Source: Platerodrilus igneus (taxonomy: Eukaryota > Arthropoda > Insecta > Coleoptera > Lycidae). Taken from it: a stretch of 64,000 nucleotides of DNA. The notes under the pieces were generated by a model. It searched no databases and had not been told where the DNA came from. It saw only the letters and a list, made by a program, of their open reading frames with translations. The DNA is taken from the NCBI GenBank assembly GCA_036346225.1, contig JARFIW010000588.1:7445501-7509500 (forward strand). The letters are read 5' to 3'. The stretch's first letter is position 1; the number at the start of each line of letters is the position of its first letter. Made by a program: the position numbers and the translations under genes. Positions 1 through 12,175 of this stretch are shown here, in pieces.

Positions 1-439
1 GTTATAAGATATTAGTATTCATTTTGCAATTTATGTAAAAACAACAAATTACAATTTGAAAACGCTTTTCCAATCGTTAGTGTAGAAATAATAATTCTAC
101 TGTAATATTTTAAGAAGCTAAAAGTTAAATTTCCTGATCCTGCAGATGTAAATATTTATAAGATATGGTTGTATATAAGATAACATTTCAAATTTGATAG
201 TTACAAATATATTTTAACAGTCGTATTTAAGTATAAGAATATTTTCCAAAAGCTTGTAGAACGTGAGAGGGCAAAAGCGAGCATCTAAACCAATTTAACT
301 TTCATAGTTAAAATATAGCACAGGTGGAAGTATATTTTCAAAAGCGTTTCTAAGATTTTAAAGTGTTTAGTTTACAAGCAAGGTTAGTCATTAGAATTAT
401 TTACGCGAAGTTGTATAAGTGTTGTGAAACAACCTTCCT

Positions 440-2460
440 AGTATTAAATTAAACAAACAAGTGGAACCGTCGCAATTTCTAGGTAGTTTTAATTAGGGGA
501 GAAAACGTTACACAAATAACATGCAAATTCTAGGTAGTGTTCGATATCGCTGTCAATTAAGGATAGATTTATAAACTCGTTAAAAAGATATGAAGCTTGA
601 ATTGGAGAGGGTGACTTCATCAATTACAACAAAACTTGCAAACAAAAAAACAAGGAGAGATTATTAGATAGAATATGTACAAGTGAGATAGGCGTAGATT
701 GAACGTTAACGTTCGTTGACAACGAGGAAGGCAAATAAAGTAGAGAATAGTTGCTTTAGCGTGTATGTTAAAACGAAATGAGGATAACACGTGTTATGAA
801 TATAAGGAAGTGGCGTGAGAACAAATGGGTGGTTATACAAAGCAAGAGGGAGGTAAATTAAAGAGCGTAGGTTGGAGTGAGATAGATACTTAGGGGCGTA
901 TTTTAAACGTTTACTTTGTCAGTTAGGATAAATATACAAGAGTGGAATTATTGAAATTCGACAAAAATTGTTTAGTTAGGCGTGCGTGTTTGTGATGTTC
1001 GAGTGATTTTCGAAGAAGTGAGTTTCGGTTGGAAAGGAAAAACGAAGAAAGGCCTACATAAGCTTGGTGTGGGGGCAATTTCTAGAATTTCGGTGGCAGT
1101 TGGAGTTGTTTGTGTACGTTAGGAGAGTGTTTTAAAAATTGAATGTTTGTATTGTACAAAGTTTGAAGAATTCTAACATGCTTAGAAGAGGGAAGAAGGA
1201 TATATAAACACCAAGAGATGGTGTGGGACGCTCTTAGTCTTCAAGTTCGACTAGCGTAAAGCTTTCTTTTAGTCTATAACCAGCTGATGGCTACAAGAGT
1301 AAAATACTTTAACGAGTTGAATAAAAGAGTACTCTACGTAAGTAAAGATTGCTTTAAATTTAATTTGCACTAAGTGTGCAAAAGTATACAAATGGAAATA
1401 GAATAGATGTCAGTGGTTGGTCAATTTGGTTGTGTATCAAAAGTCAATGGTATGAGTAGCAGAGCTTGGCAAATTTGGATGCATGTTCAATGTGGTAGAT
1501 GAATTGATTTCATGGTCAAATGGTTGCCGCTGGCAGTTATGGTTATTGCAAGTCAGGTTAGTGTGTTCCTGTATGCCGCAGTCTTTGAAGGAATGATAGC
1601 AGGTCGTGTGCAGGGATAGTATCCAGGTAACCGTTGCTTTTTATTGCCTATGTGTATAAACTGGTGTTCAATGACTTTTGTGCATTGTGGATAGAATTTA
1701 TGAACAAAAAAGGACAAACTTGGAAAGTGTTATAGATTAAACTTTTTATATTGTATTATTTTACTGTATTTTTATGTGGGAATTTATGTTAAAAAGGAAA
1801 AAGGAGGGTTTAGGATATTAGTAATATTTGTTTGTTGTACAAAGTAAAAGGGATTTTTTGATGGTTGATGTGCAAAAAGTAGCACGAGAGGTCAAGGTTC
1901 TACTAGGAGCTCTTATTAAACCCAAGTTGTAAAGCCCTGTTACTTTCTCAGATAATCAATTGGAAATAGTTAATCTGGGGAATTATGGATCTCGAAATGT
2001 ATTATTTTATAAGGGGATGTATATAGTGTATAAATACTGTGTGAACGAGTTTATTTGTGATTACGCGTGTATTTTTTTCCGAGTATGTAATAAATGTATG
2101 TGATTTACCGTAGCAACTATATTTTTTTGTAGTTAGTTGAAGTGCAGAAAGCAGCTGAGCAGCCGTGGCAAAACTTCAGTGCGAAGCAGACATTTTTAAG
2201 CTTTATAGGTATTTAAGTAGCACCGAAGGTTGATAGTATTTTGGCGCCCATGAACGAAAGACATCGTCAGAACCCAAGTTAGAATCCGAGCAGCTTTCGC
2301 AGCATTAATGGCACCCAGAAAGTGGGGATTTTGTATTATTGAGAGAGAGTAGCTCTGAAGCTTGCAGCAATAATGGCGCCCAACGTGAGGCTCAAATTAG
2401 CATTAGAGTGTGGGAAATTCGCAGCAATAAAGGACCCAGTAAGGGGGGCTTTTTGTATTA
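440..2460 (+). mobile_element. LTR / primer-binding-site region of an LTR retroelement (+)
   Basis: No coding region is visible. The stretch carries LTR-like signals in + orientation: TATATAAA near 1201 with AATAAAAG near 1319, and TATAAATA at 2029-2036 with AATAAA at 2089. A primer-binding-site-like TGGCGCCC follows at 2242. The part from about 2095 to 2250 is recognisably similar to the reverse complement of 59270-59460 (shared landmarks: TTTACCGTAGCA, GCAGAGCAGCCGT compared with GCTGAGCAGCCGT, then a TGGCGCCC/TGACGCCC site). In that second place the site lies next to a gag-like reading frame. A further shared piece, CTAGGTAGTTTTA, is near 480 here and near 60235 there. I infer an LTR plus leader fragment. 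Outer boundaries and a second LTR were not found. Confidence 0.45.
2242..2440 (+). repeat. Repeated primer-binding-site-like motifs (about 65-bp spacing)
   Basis: Four related sites sit at 2242 (TGGCGCCCA), 2309 (TGGCACCCA), 2374 (TGGCGCCCAACG) and about 2430 (AGGACCCAG). The last three follow GCAGCATTAA, GCAGCAATAA and GCAGCAATAA. The blocks at about 2300-2370 and 2420-2490 are also similar to each other, sharing TTTTGTATTATTGAG. This looks like tandem amplification of a retroelement leader. Confidence 0.5.
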
Positions 2461-2489
2461 TTGAGTGAGTGCAGCTACGAAGCTCGTAG

Positions 2490-2490
<1 letters not shown>

Positions 2491-2531
<41 letters not shown>
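2491..2531. repeat. (AT)n microsatellite
   Basis: Uninterrupted alternating AT over about 40 bases. Confidence 0.95.
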
Positions 2532-2533
<2 letters not shown>

Positions 2534-3346
2534 CTACGGATCGTGGGATCAGGTTTAACCTCTCCAGCGTCAACAACTGATTTTCAAAAAAACATAAAAT
2601 TTTATAAAATATTTCTTACCCGGATTTTTCTGCTTCACAATGATATCTTCAGCAGCTTCCCTGGCTAGCTCAGCTGTGCCTCTTCATGGATACCTAAATT
2701 TTCTATCATTCTTCCTTCCCATTCACACACCATTCAATAAAATCACAAAATAATACAACAATCATACAATTTTTATTTACCACTATTTACAAAATTATTC
2801 ACAGATATGTACATTTTTGGTACTCTAGTTCCAACTCAATAGTGCGATTTTTGTAAAATCCTTGTTATTTTAAATTTTAATTGTAAACACATTTAATACA
2901 ACAGGAGTAAATGGGCCCCAAATAATTCCCTATATTTATTATTTCACGCTGGAGTATGGTGAGCTCATAATAACCCAGTTTATTAAAGTATGCTTTTCAC
3001 CTAGCATAAAATTACCACAAAATTAATAACCCATGTACCCTTAACAATCTAATTTAAATTCGTAATGAAATTTAGTAAACTTTACATACACTTTTTCTTT
3101 TAATATTTAAAATACCTTCATAATAGTCAAGTACACTTATCTTTTTTAATACGTTAAAAAAACCATAAATAACCTCCAAAGTTCACTCACACCTCACATA
3201 TAATTCCAACAGTTTATAAAACAACAGCAAATTTAAACGAGTTACCTGGACAATGCTTCAAGATTCCATTTCCTACGATGACGCCGTCTTCCAGAACCCC
3301 TTGCTTCGTGACTAGGCGTTCTAATCCTCCAGAACCCCTTGGCTTC

Positions 3347-3383
3347 GACTGACTATTCGCTCTGCTCCACCAGCTATTTATAG
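3347..3383 (-). promoter_or_regulatory. Candidate TATA + initiator core promoter on the minus strand
   Basis: On the minus strand CTATAAATAG (3383-3374) is followed by TCAGTC (3352-3347). The A of the initiator is 32 bases from the first T of TATA, the canonical arthropod spacing. No reading frame follows; the surrounding non-coding AT-rich 2.5-3.6 kb could be an LTR in minus orientation. A short imperfect direct repeat (CCAGAACCCCTTG-type) lies at about 3292-3345. Function is inferred. Confidence 0.35.
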
Positions 3384-3599
3384 ATGATTGACTCAGTCTA
3401 TACTACCGTGCTACCAATTACATACCATCCCAGCATCCAAATCCACGTATATTGCACTTGTGTTTATTGCTTTATTAAGTTACTAGCTCGATAAGGTGTT
3501 GGTTGAGCCTCAGTTTAATTTAAATCACTCGCCACTACTCGCGTTAATAACTATAAGGCCCCCCAAACACCAAGTTATACGAGCTAGTACTATCTTACT

Positions 3600-5170
3600 A
3601 TCTTACAAATAAATATCAATACTCACAAAATTCTACTGTAACGTCGGTTTACGTAGTTAAAACGATGCGAAAATAAAGAGTAGTAAAGAGGAACTTAATA
3701 ACTTCCATCCCGTATTTATACGCTAAAACTGTCACCTCCCGGACCCTCTTAACGCGAAATACCTAATTGAAAATAGCATTTCTGCAAATTTTTGGATATA
3801 AGCGCTTTACACTTCCAGAAATTTAGCTCGTGAACATGCTATTTAATCTGAAAACCCGCATTCACCTGTCGCGTGTTCGTCTGTTGTAAAACTAACTATT
3901 TCGACCAATGACATAGTCCTATGACGACATAAAACTCCGCCTGTAATATTGTATCTTTGTTTTATGCATATTGGATGTCGCGTTCTACCCTTACTTGAGT
4001 GGTAAAAATCGATATAGCTGCCCGCGTCGCATGACTCCACGTGGACTGAGTACGTGCTCTATGAAAACGAATGCTCTCCTACCCATCTTTATCTGTAGCA
4101 TATTATTGATCGGACATCCCTTCCGCTCTTTAAGAAATTTTTGTTAGCTTTTATGCGAAGCAACTGTCGGTTGGAAATGTATTCTATAAAACCCGTGATG
4201 TTATGCATATAAATTCGACGAAGGTAACCTTTAAAAACATGCAGGTGTTTGCAATTATGACCGTTTACAATAACAATTCTCGGAGCTTCTTTTCACGGTA
4301 TTTAACCCAATCGATATACTTGTTTGTTACAATGAAAGCTTTTCGCCTTGGATTTATTGATTTGATATACCCTGGTGCATTTCCTGACGTTATTACACGT
4401 TGAATTACATAAATTAAATTAATTATGCGTTTCTATTGATTTTTAAAACTGGTTTTCCTTTATGAACTTATTACTTTTCAATCTCACATTATAAAAATGC
4501 GTCAATAATTCTTCGTTTAAATTAAATAAATGAAATAAATTTTGGGCGTAAATAAATTGTTTGTTTCTCTATACAGGGTGTTTGAAATTGCATTGCTTAC
4601 CCCAAATTTAACCCTTTAAATCCACTACAATATATATATACATATACATACATACATACATACCCATAGCACCATTCCGCAAAAGAGCTAGTAGGTATTG
4701 CCAAACTTTTTTTAATACTTGCTGGGTCTGTTTGTTCGAACCTTAACTGTCCAGTTTTGATCGGCCACGGTTTTCGTAAAACTGTTTTTGATAAATATAG
4801 TGAGTACGTATAGGGGACAATTGACGTCCAAAATCTACTGAGTCCTTACGGCATTCTTTGGTAATGACTAGGGAGTTAGATCCAATCAATTTTGGCCCGT
4901 TTTGCTAGTATACTACAAGTACAACCAATTGTTCGGTAACACCCGGACATATACCTGCACAAACCAGTATTCCTTTTGTAAGAATTATCTTAAATGCTGA
5001 TACACTGTGGCCAGTATCTTTCAACTACAAGGTTAAAAGGTGGTACACCAAGGCATCAGCTGTCGTAATTCTAATTATTATATTTGTTTTTAAATTAAAT
5101 TAATTTGCAAGCTACGTATTTTGTAAGAAACCCAAAAAATTTCATTTTCTAATACATTTCCTCTTTTCAG
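3600..5170. other. Non-coding stretch before the EcKL exon
   Basis: No convincing coding region. Near 4573 is ACAGGGTGTTTGAAA, a string common at the ends of repeats in insect genomes, followed by an impure (ATACAT)n microsatellite at about 4630-4664. The last bases are a polypyrimidine tract and AG (CCTCTTTTCAG, ending 5170) serving the next exon. Confidence 0.5.
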
Positions 5171-5620
5171 GATACCAAAGAACCAATGATTCCAATTGAA
5201 GTATGTCTACTTGATTGGCAGTTCTCACGATTGGGATCTCCAGCATTAGACTTAGCACATTTTGTTTTTACATGTACCGATAAGGCATTACGAGATCAAC
5301 ACTACGAAAATCTAATTAGCGAATATTACAATGCATTTTGTTCGTTTCTCCGTCAGCTTGGTAGCGATCCTGAAAAATTGTTTCCATACGACGTTTTACA
5401 AAAGCATCTCAAGAAATTTTCTGTTTATGGTTTGGTTGTGTCTGTAATGATTCTTTATGTTTTAAGCAGTGATAACGATGAACTCCCAGATATAACTAGT
5501 TTTCAAGACATAGAGGATGTGAGGCAGAAGTTTTCGTATGTCTCAAAGAATATTGATAAGTATAAAACAAGGATAAGAGGAGTACTTCTGGACTTTATTA
5601 AATATAATTATGATTTCTAA
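5171..5620 (+). CDS. Terminal exon of an ecdysteroid-kinase-like (EcKL/CHKov-type) gene
   Basis: The exon opens after the acceptor CTCTTTTCAG. The frame is open from the first base (D-T-K-E-P before the internal Met at 5186) and ends TAA at 5618-5620, so about 149 C-terminal residues. The segment LLDWQFSRLGSPALDLAHF matches the signature of the EcKL family (PF02958; metal-binding Asp in a DWQ/DFQ motif, then GSPALDL). The alpha-helical C-terminal third with the conserved early YY..F segment also fits. Such proteins resemble aminoglycoside/choline kinases and phosphorylate small molecules such as ecdysteroids or xenobiotics; the substrate here is unknown. A full protein is about 400 residues, so the N-lobe and catalytic HGD-type exon are missing. 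They may lie beyond the left edge or be lost. No AATAAA is seen just downstream. Confidence 0.82.
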   Translation, partial: DTKEPMIPIEVCLLDWQFSRLGSPALDLAHFVFTCTDKALRDQHYENLISEYYNAFCSFLRQLGSDPEKLFPYDVLQKHLKKFSVYGLVVSVMILYVLSSDNDELPDITSFQDIEDVRQKFSYVSKNIDKYKTRIRGVLLDFIKYNYDF

Positions 5621-7400
5621 TTTATCCAATTATACTGTTAAAATTGTTGTTTGTTTATTAATACTATGCATTTTAACGTGCCTATTTAAAAACGCTTCAC
5701 TTTTTCATTATATTATTTAAATTTGAGGGATTTTTAAACGGGGCATGGGGAAATTCTCCATTATTAATATGTTTAAAATACGCGTCAAGTTTAAACCCAC
5801 AAAAATTTGGTTTTCACGTAAGTTTGAACTTTGAATTATTATTTGGAGTGTAGGAAACCACAAGTATTGATTTCCCATGCTTACAAACGCAGCTGTGTTT
5901 AACAGTTTAGCGTGAGAACATTAACATATCTTGGAGGGGACGAAGGCTCATTGGAGCCGAGCGTCGAAACGAGCAGCAGTTTATTACCGACCTTCCTCCG
6001 GTGCGGACGTGGTGTATAGAGTTGCGAGTGTCAATGAAGTGATCTCTTTTCCTTTGTTACCTTTTTATTCTACCGGTATAAACAATACTGGCGCTTCGTT
6101 GACAAAGGAGGACCGACAACCAACAATGAACATCTGAACACACCCCCTGAGAGGAAAAACGTTCTAGGACTAAAATCCCCACGCCGTAAGTTTCAGCATT
6201 ATAATTTAAGAGACTTTGACGCCCTGAGGGAAATTTGATTCCGTATGTATCAAAATATATTATATATGTATTATAATATATATGTATATATATATATTGT
6301 TATGATAATAGGGTTATTTAGAGGTATATAGGGTCAAAAGGGTCGCACACTACATGTAAATAGTACTAGAAGCTAGAAAATTAAACAATTTTATCATGAA
6401 AAGTATGTAATTCGCAAATTATGCAAAAAGTATACATCTAACACACTATATAAAAATCACAGTTAACTTTAATTACTGCAGGGAAACTCATCCTTCAATA
6501 ATACAACCACACTCAGTAAGATAAATAACTTTGTACGCAATCAAATTCATTTTAAACCAGAAAAGCATTCATACATTCTAAACAAACACGCAATAAGAGC
6601 ATCAAAAGTTAGCAAATCATGATACGAATCCTGTTAAAATAAACACGCAATAGTGCAAGGAAATAACAAAGCATCATCGCAATAAATACACCTTTCAAAA
6701 CAAACACGTTTCAGACACGTAGGATGTAAATAAACGCATTTCAATTTACGTTATTTCGCCTACGTGATTTTTAACATGGAGTAAATCCAAAACCCAAAAG
6801 ATTATCTTGACAAAAATAAAAGCCATAAGTTTGTCTATATGGGAGGTCGAATTAAAATTTCCTACAACAAAACAAAACAAGACGAGTAAAAATACACGGG
6901 CTATAGGAATCCACTATATAGAACTTGAATGCTACGTGACCGACAACAAAGTATTACAAATTCATACCGGAGAAAGCCCAAGGTATGAACAACAACGTAC
7001 AACATGCCTTAAACTTTGACCGAAGGACACGGATAACCAATGATGTCAGATGGAGACGTTGTTTTAAATACCACACAAATTTGATAAACGACGAGTCTTC
7101 CTTCAACAAGAACACGCTTCATAGCGATTTAAACTAGAAAATTGCGTAAAGTAAACATAGAAAAATTAAATAATTATATTTCGTGGAAGTCGTGATAGAA
7201 AAGTTTTGAAATTGAAATAATAGTGAAAATATACGATTTTGTTCTTAACAAGTTTTCGATGTATTCAATATCTTCATCAGGGAACTAGAAAATGAATTAA
7301 TGTAGTTACCTCTAACAATGGAACGATATAATGTCACTTACAAAACCGATTCCCTATAGAGACCGCTTAAAATATGTTAGGCAAGTATTTTTCACAAAAA
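5621..7400. other. Intergenic AT-rich DNA
   Basis: No coding region, RNA gene or clear transposon end recognised. An impure (TA)n tract lies at about 6245-6300. The block 5925-6180 is GC-richer than its surroundings, without a recognisable product. Bases 7385-7405 resemble the central part of the SINE found at 17034-17333. Confidence 0.5.
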
Positions 7401-7404
7401 ACGC

Positions 7405-8300
7405 CCTGGTTTGTATCATCATCATTAGGTCTTCAGTCCTGGAACTGGTTAGACGCGTACCATCATTGTTTCCTATTCTAAACTAACCTACAGATTTCCC
7501 TGAAATTTGCACAGTCTGCATCTATCACTATCTGATCTAGGTCTACATCTACCTCTTTTTCCTATCTCTGCTTGTAATACATCCCCTACTATTCCCCAAA
7601 ATGCTTTTGAACGTATTCCGCCCTTCTATTTCTCTTTTTCACCAGATATCCTTGTTTCCCTACTATTTCTATTACCTATTTGTTATTATCTTTGTCTGTC
7701 CATGCTATCGTCCTCATACATCTGAAGCACAGCATTTCAAAAGGCTGCTACTGTTTTTCTGTCTGCGTTTCAGACTGCCCATATTTCATAGGCATACTGT
7801 GCTGTGCTCCACACATATGCTTTCAACAATTTTCTTCTTGTTCTATGTTTGTTGTCTTTCCTCATAGGTGCTGTTCTTTCTTGTTAGATACAGTTCGGTC
7901 ACCTTCTATTGTTTTACACTTATATACCCTATTTTTTCTACCTTCAGTGGTTGTGAAGGGAGGTAAGCAGCCTGTGGCTGCCAAGTTCCCCCAACACTTA
8001 ACCATTTACCGATTTAATATATTTTCTAATATATCTTTTCGCACAGTCAACATTAGTTGCAGATATTTCGTAACCAACAACTAGTTGTTTATACTAATCA
8101 TCAGATTTATCTGTGCTTATTTTTTCGTCATTAGGTTTTCCATCTCAAAACTGGTTGGACACGTACCTGCACTTATCTATATTCTAAGCTAGCCTACATA
8201 GTTCCTTAAAATTCTCACACAGCATGTGTATACAGCTCGTTCCCCTTCTATTGTTTTCTAATTTTATGCCCTATTTCACCGAGATTCAGTGAAGGGGGTT
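7405..8300 (-). mobile_element. Decayed, repeated 3' tails of the RTE LINE
   Basis: On the minus strand this holds at least two older copies of the last part of the neighbouring LINE: the C-terminal coding end (compare 7440-7530 and 8130-8220 with 8470-8550) and the 3' untranslated tail. A conserved tail motif, CAGCCACAGGCTGCTTA in the reverse complement, lies near 7975 and near 8300. Each unit ends near the AATCTCGG / TAGGGCATAAAATTAG region. The frames are riddled with stops. Similar tails are at 29900-30075, 31825-32530 and 56255-56425. Confidence 0.7.
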
Positions 8301-11300
8301 AAGCAACCTGTAGCTACCAAGATCCCCCAACACTTAGACGTTTGCCGAAATAATGGTTTTCCAGTAAATCCTTTCACACTAACATTATTCGAGAATATTG
8401 CCCAACCAATTCTTGTAGTTACTTATAATAATCATCATGTTTAAGCACAGTTATTTTTTTCGTCATTAGTTTATCCTTCTTGGGATTGGTTGGATGCGTA
8501 CCTCCATTGATTTCTATTCTGGGCTAGTCTACACATCTCCCTGAAACCCCTACAGCCTACATCTTTTACTATCTGTGTGCAGTAGTCTAACCTAGGTCTG
8601 CCTCTTCTTCTCTTTTTTCCGATCTCTGCTTCTAATATATTCCGCACTATTCCCTCATGCCGTAGTATGTGGCCTATCATCCTATCTCTCCTATTTTTTA
8701 CCGTTTTCCACATATTTCTTTCTTCCCCTACCATTTTTAGTACCTCTTCGTTCTTAACTTTGTCTGTCCATGATACCTTCATCATACGTCTGTAGCACCA
8801 CATTTCAAAGGCTTCTACCTTTTTCTGGTCCGCTTCTCCTACTGTGCAGGTTTCACATCCGTACAGTACTGTGCTCCACACATATGTTTTAAGCAATCTT
8901 TTCCTTGTTTCTATGTTTGTGGTCTTTGAGCACAGTAGTTGCTTTTCTTGTTAAATGTAGCACGACCTTGTTCTAATCTTTGTTTTATATCTTTGTGCTT
9001 TTCCATCTTGCGTTATTTGGCTTCCTAGGTAGCAGAAATCCTTAACCTCTTGTAAGTTCGTGTTACATACTTGTATTCTTGTTTTGATTTATTTTTCCCA
9101 CCTTTGCATACTAGAACTTTAGTTTTAGTTTTGTTAATTTTCATACCGTATCTCTCTGTTAGAACCGTTTCCATTTCATTAAGAGCAGATTCTAACTCTT
9201 CTTTGCTAGACCCTAATACTGCTATATCATCTGCAAATCTAAGCATATCAATTTTTTGTCCCTGCATAGTAATTCCAAATGTCTTCCTGCATTTGACAGT
9301 ATTCATTGCCTCTTCTATGTACAAGTTAAAATCAATGGGATAGGGCACATCCCTGTCTCACCCCTTTCCTAATGTTTACTTCTCTACGTTCCTGCTCTAA
9401 TTCTATTACTGCTGTTTGCTCTTTGTATAAACTATGTACTATTCGTCTATCCCTATAACTCATTCCAATCTTTTTGAGTATTTCAAACATTTTTTTCCAT
9501 TTTACATTGTCGAAAGCTTTTTCCAAATCTACAAACCTATATACACGCTTTCCCCTTTTTCTATTGTTTTCTCCATTATCACTCTCAGAGCTAAAATAGC
9601 CTCCCGTGTTCCCCTGTTCCGCCTAAACCCAAATTGGTCTTCTCCTAGTATTTCTTCCGCCCGTTTTTCCATTCGTCTTTGCACAATTCTAGTTAATATT
9701 TTTGACACGTGTGCTGTCAAACTTATTGTTCGAAAATTTTCACATCTATCCGCGCCTTTCTTTTTTGGTATAGTTACTATGATGCTACTTTTGAAATCTT
9801 TGGGTATCTCGCCTGTCTCATACATATAGCTTACAAGTTGGAAGAGACGTTCTGTTACTGCTTGTCCAGCGGCTTTTAGAGTTTCTGCTTGCACCTCATC
9901 TGTACCCGGCGCCTTACCATTTTTCAGACTCTTTAATGCTAATTCAAACTCATCCCTAAGTATAGGATATCCCAAGTCCTCATTTTCAATGTCTTATTCC
10001 TGTTCTAATGCAGTTAGTTCCTCTCCTGCATATAGATTCCCTATATATTCTTGCCATCTACCCACTTTCTCTACGTTTTCTATAATGACGTTTCCTTGTG
10101 CGTCCCTTATATTTTTGCTGTACGGTTTTATATCCCTAAAATTCATTCTAATTAATTTGTATGCTTCGTCTGTCTTTCCTATTTCCATCTTCGTTTGTAC
10201 CTCTTTGCACTTTCTATCAATCCACTGTTCTTTAGCTTTCCTGCATTTTCGAATAATTTCCCATTTTATGGCTTTGTATCTCTGTTTTCCTGTTTCGTCC
10301 GATTTATTTTTGTATTTTCGTCTTTCTTCTATTAAATTCAGAATATCCTTTGTTATCCATGGTTTCTTATTTTCTTTTTGTACATAGCCCAGAATATCTC
10401 TGGCCGCCATGTCTAGGCTGGATTTAATGTTATTCCATTCTGTTTCTACTTCCTTAGTATCAGATATTTTCCCGATATCTTTGAGCAATTCATTTGACTT
10501 TTTTTCGAACCTTTCTTGAATATCTTTATCTTTTAGTTTCTCTAAGTCCAAGTGCCTTTTTCCGCTCCTTTTTTTCATATTCTTAAATTTAAGTGCGGCC
10601 TTCATAATTACGATGTTGTGGTCAGTGTCTATATCTGCTTCTGGGTAGCTTCTACAGTCTTTTACTTGGTTCCTAAACCGTTGTCTAACAAGAATGTAAT
10701 CTATTTGGTATCTTCCTATATCTCCTGGCATCTTCCACGTATATCGTCTTCTAGCATGATGTTGAAATAATGTGTTTGTGATAATTAAATTGTTCTTGTC
10801 ACAAAATTCTACCAGCCTATTTCCCCTGTCGTTTCTCGTGCCTAAACCAAATAAACCCACTACCGCTCCTTCCCTACCCTCACCTACCACGGCATTAAAA
10901 TCCCCCGTAATTATTAAATTTTCATGTCCTTTTACGTATCTTAATATGTCTTCGATATCTTTGTAGATGGCTTCTACCTCTTCGTCACTGTAGCTAGAGG
11001 TGGGCATGTATACTTGTATTATTACTGTGTTTACCGGTTTAGATTCTAATCTAACCATTAGTACTCTTTCGTTCTTTTGTAAGTAATTTTCTACGCAGTA
11101 TCCTATCTTTTTCCTCATAACTATCCCCACACCCAAATTTCTTTCCTCTGCTCCTGTATGAATTACCCTGAAGTCTCCGCTCCAAAAATCCCCCGCCTCT
11201 GGCCACCGAACTTCGCTAATCCCTACTATGTCTAGTGATAACCTATTCATTTCGATTTTTAGGTTCTCTAGCTTACCTACTTGCTTCATACTTCTAACAT

Positions 11301-11725
11301 TCCACGCTCCGACTCGCAGAATGTTTCGGACTCTCTTTCCGATCGCATCCTCCGAAGTAGTCCCCTCCCGGAGATCCGAATGGGGGACTATTTTAACTCC
11401 GGAATCTTTTACCCCAGAGAATGCCATCATGTTTATTACAATTTAAGTACGCTGTGTACTTGGGAGATAATGTGGTGGTTTCCCGTTGCCTTCCACATCG
11501 CGGTAGTGTGTCTTAGTCTGCCATACCGACCCCTATGGTCTCTGCCAATCTAAGTACCGAAAGAGCCGCTGCCCTCTTTCGGGGACCTGTCTTAGTCTGG
11601 TTCCTCACTAACGACCCTACTACTTTGGTTGGACCTGTAGTTTGGCTCTTTAGCTCATTAGAACACACAAGCCATTTCACCTGTTCTATTAATTTAGAAC
11701 TTCGTCAAGGTGCAGGTCCATTCGA
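8300..11725 (-). mobile_element. RTE-clade (BovB-like) LINE retrotransposon, copy 1
   Basis: Near full-length non-LTR element read right to left: 5' untranslated region about 11725-11431, endonuclease plus reverse transcriptase 11430-8471, and 3' tail to about 8300. The 5' end is placed by where similarity to copy 2 (25938 onward) begins, at the shared ATGGACCTGCACCTTG. No poly(A) tail or clear TSD was found because the 3' end runs into older tails of the same family. This is the youngest-looking copy in the window. Confidence 0.85.
8471..11430 (-). pseudogene. LINE endonuclease-reverse transcriptase (CFDP2-like), broken
   Basis: Single ORF of an RTE element, about 980 codons in four or five pieces. 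The N-terminal 478 codons (11430-9994) are intact and hold an AP-like endonuclease: GAWNVRSM, ISEVRW, ITGDFNA and DTDHN motifs over residues about 40-285. The reverse transcriptase follows, with KAPGTDEVQ, FGFRRNRGTREA and a catalytic FADD at 9237-9226. The C-terminal part has LYGCET and RRRGRPRLDY segments typical of RTE proteins. Lesions compared with copy 2: in-frame TAA at 9994-9996, loss of a G near 9530 (GGG to GG), loss of bases in a C run and T run near 9350, and further shifts at 8900-9025. Genes annotated as craniofacial development protein 2-like in insects are usually this LINE, not a host gene. Confidence 0.9.
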
Positions 11726-11734
11726 AATGGCTGA

Positions 11735-11900
11735 TTTGTATGGCAAGTAAAAATGTAGGTCCCGTGCGTGAGTGTTCTCGCGTACGTTAAAGACCTCTAC
11801 CTTGTTTGGAATAACAAAGGTTCGGCAAAATTCAAAATTTCCAGATAAAAAGATAAATTTGCTTCCTGATCAATGTAGTTCCTTAGGATGGTACGTTGAA
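11735..11900 (+). mobile_element. 5'-truncated tRNA-derived SINE (family A)
   Basis: Matches the body and 3' end of the full SINE at 17034-17333: GTAGGTCCCGTGCGTGAGTG, CGTTAAAGACC, TTCGGCAAAATTC and the terminal AATGTAGT...GGATGG hairpin region. The tRNA-like head is missing. Confidence 0.65.
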
Positions 11901-11904
11901 AAAT

Positions 11905-12175
11905 CAAATATATGTTAGTTTCATACTTATGACAGCCCGCCTGAAGGTCATGGATTCAATTCTCGACACGTATCTCTTATAAGCATTTTTCACAAAAGTG
12001 CGACCTGGTTCACATGATAGGTAAAATATAGGTCCCGTATGAGTGTTTTTGCGCACGTTAAAGATTTCTAACTTACTTGGAATATCAAGGGTTCGGCAAA
12101 ATAAAAAATTTCCAAGTAAAGAAAACCCGCTTCCTGGACAATGTAATGTAGTATCTTCGGGTGGAGCATTGGAGA
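11905..12175 (+). mobile_element. Degenerate tRNA-derived SINE (family A)
   Basis: The head keeps a weak B box (GGATTCAATTC near 11953). It is followed by the family's CATTTTTCACAAAA, GGTCCCGTATGAGTG, CACGTTAAAGATT and GGTTCGGCAAAAT segments and the terminal CTTCGGGTGGAGCATTGG. It lies directly after the truncated copy, so two SINEs are stacked upstream of the LINE 5' end. Confidence 0.65.

Noticed and set aside
2465..2668. Frame with Ile-Tyr repeats
   Set aside because: Product of the (AT)n microsatellite.
9994..11430. Host craniofacial development protein 2 gene
   Set aside because: Endonuclease domain continues into reverse transcriptase with FADD and matches a second copy at 26 kb; it is an RTE LINE.
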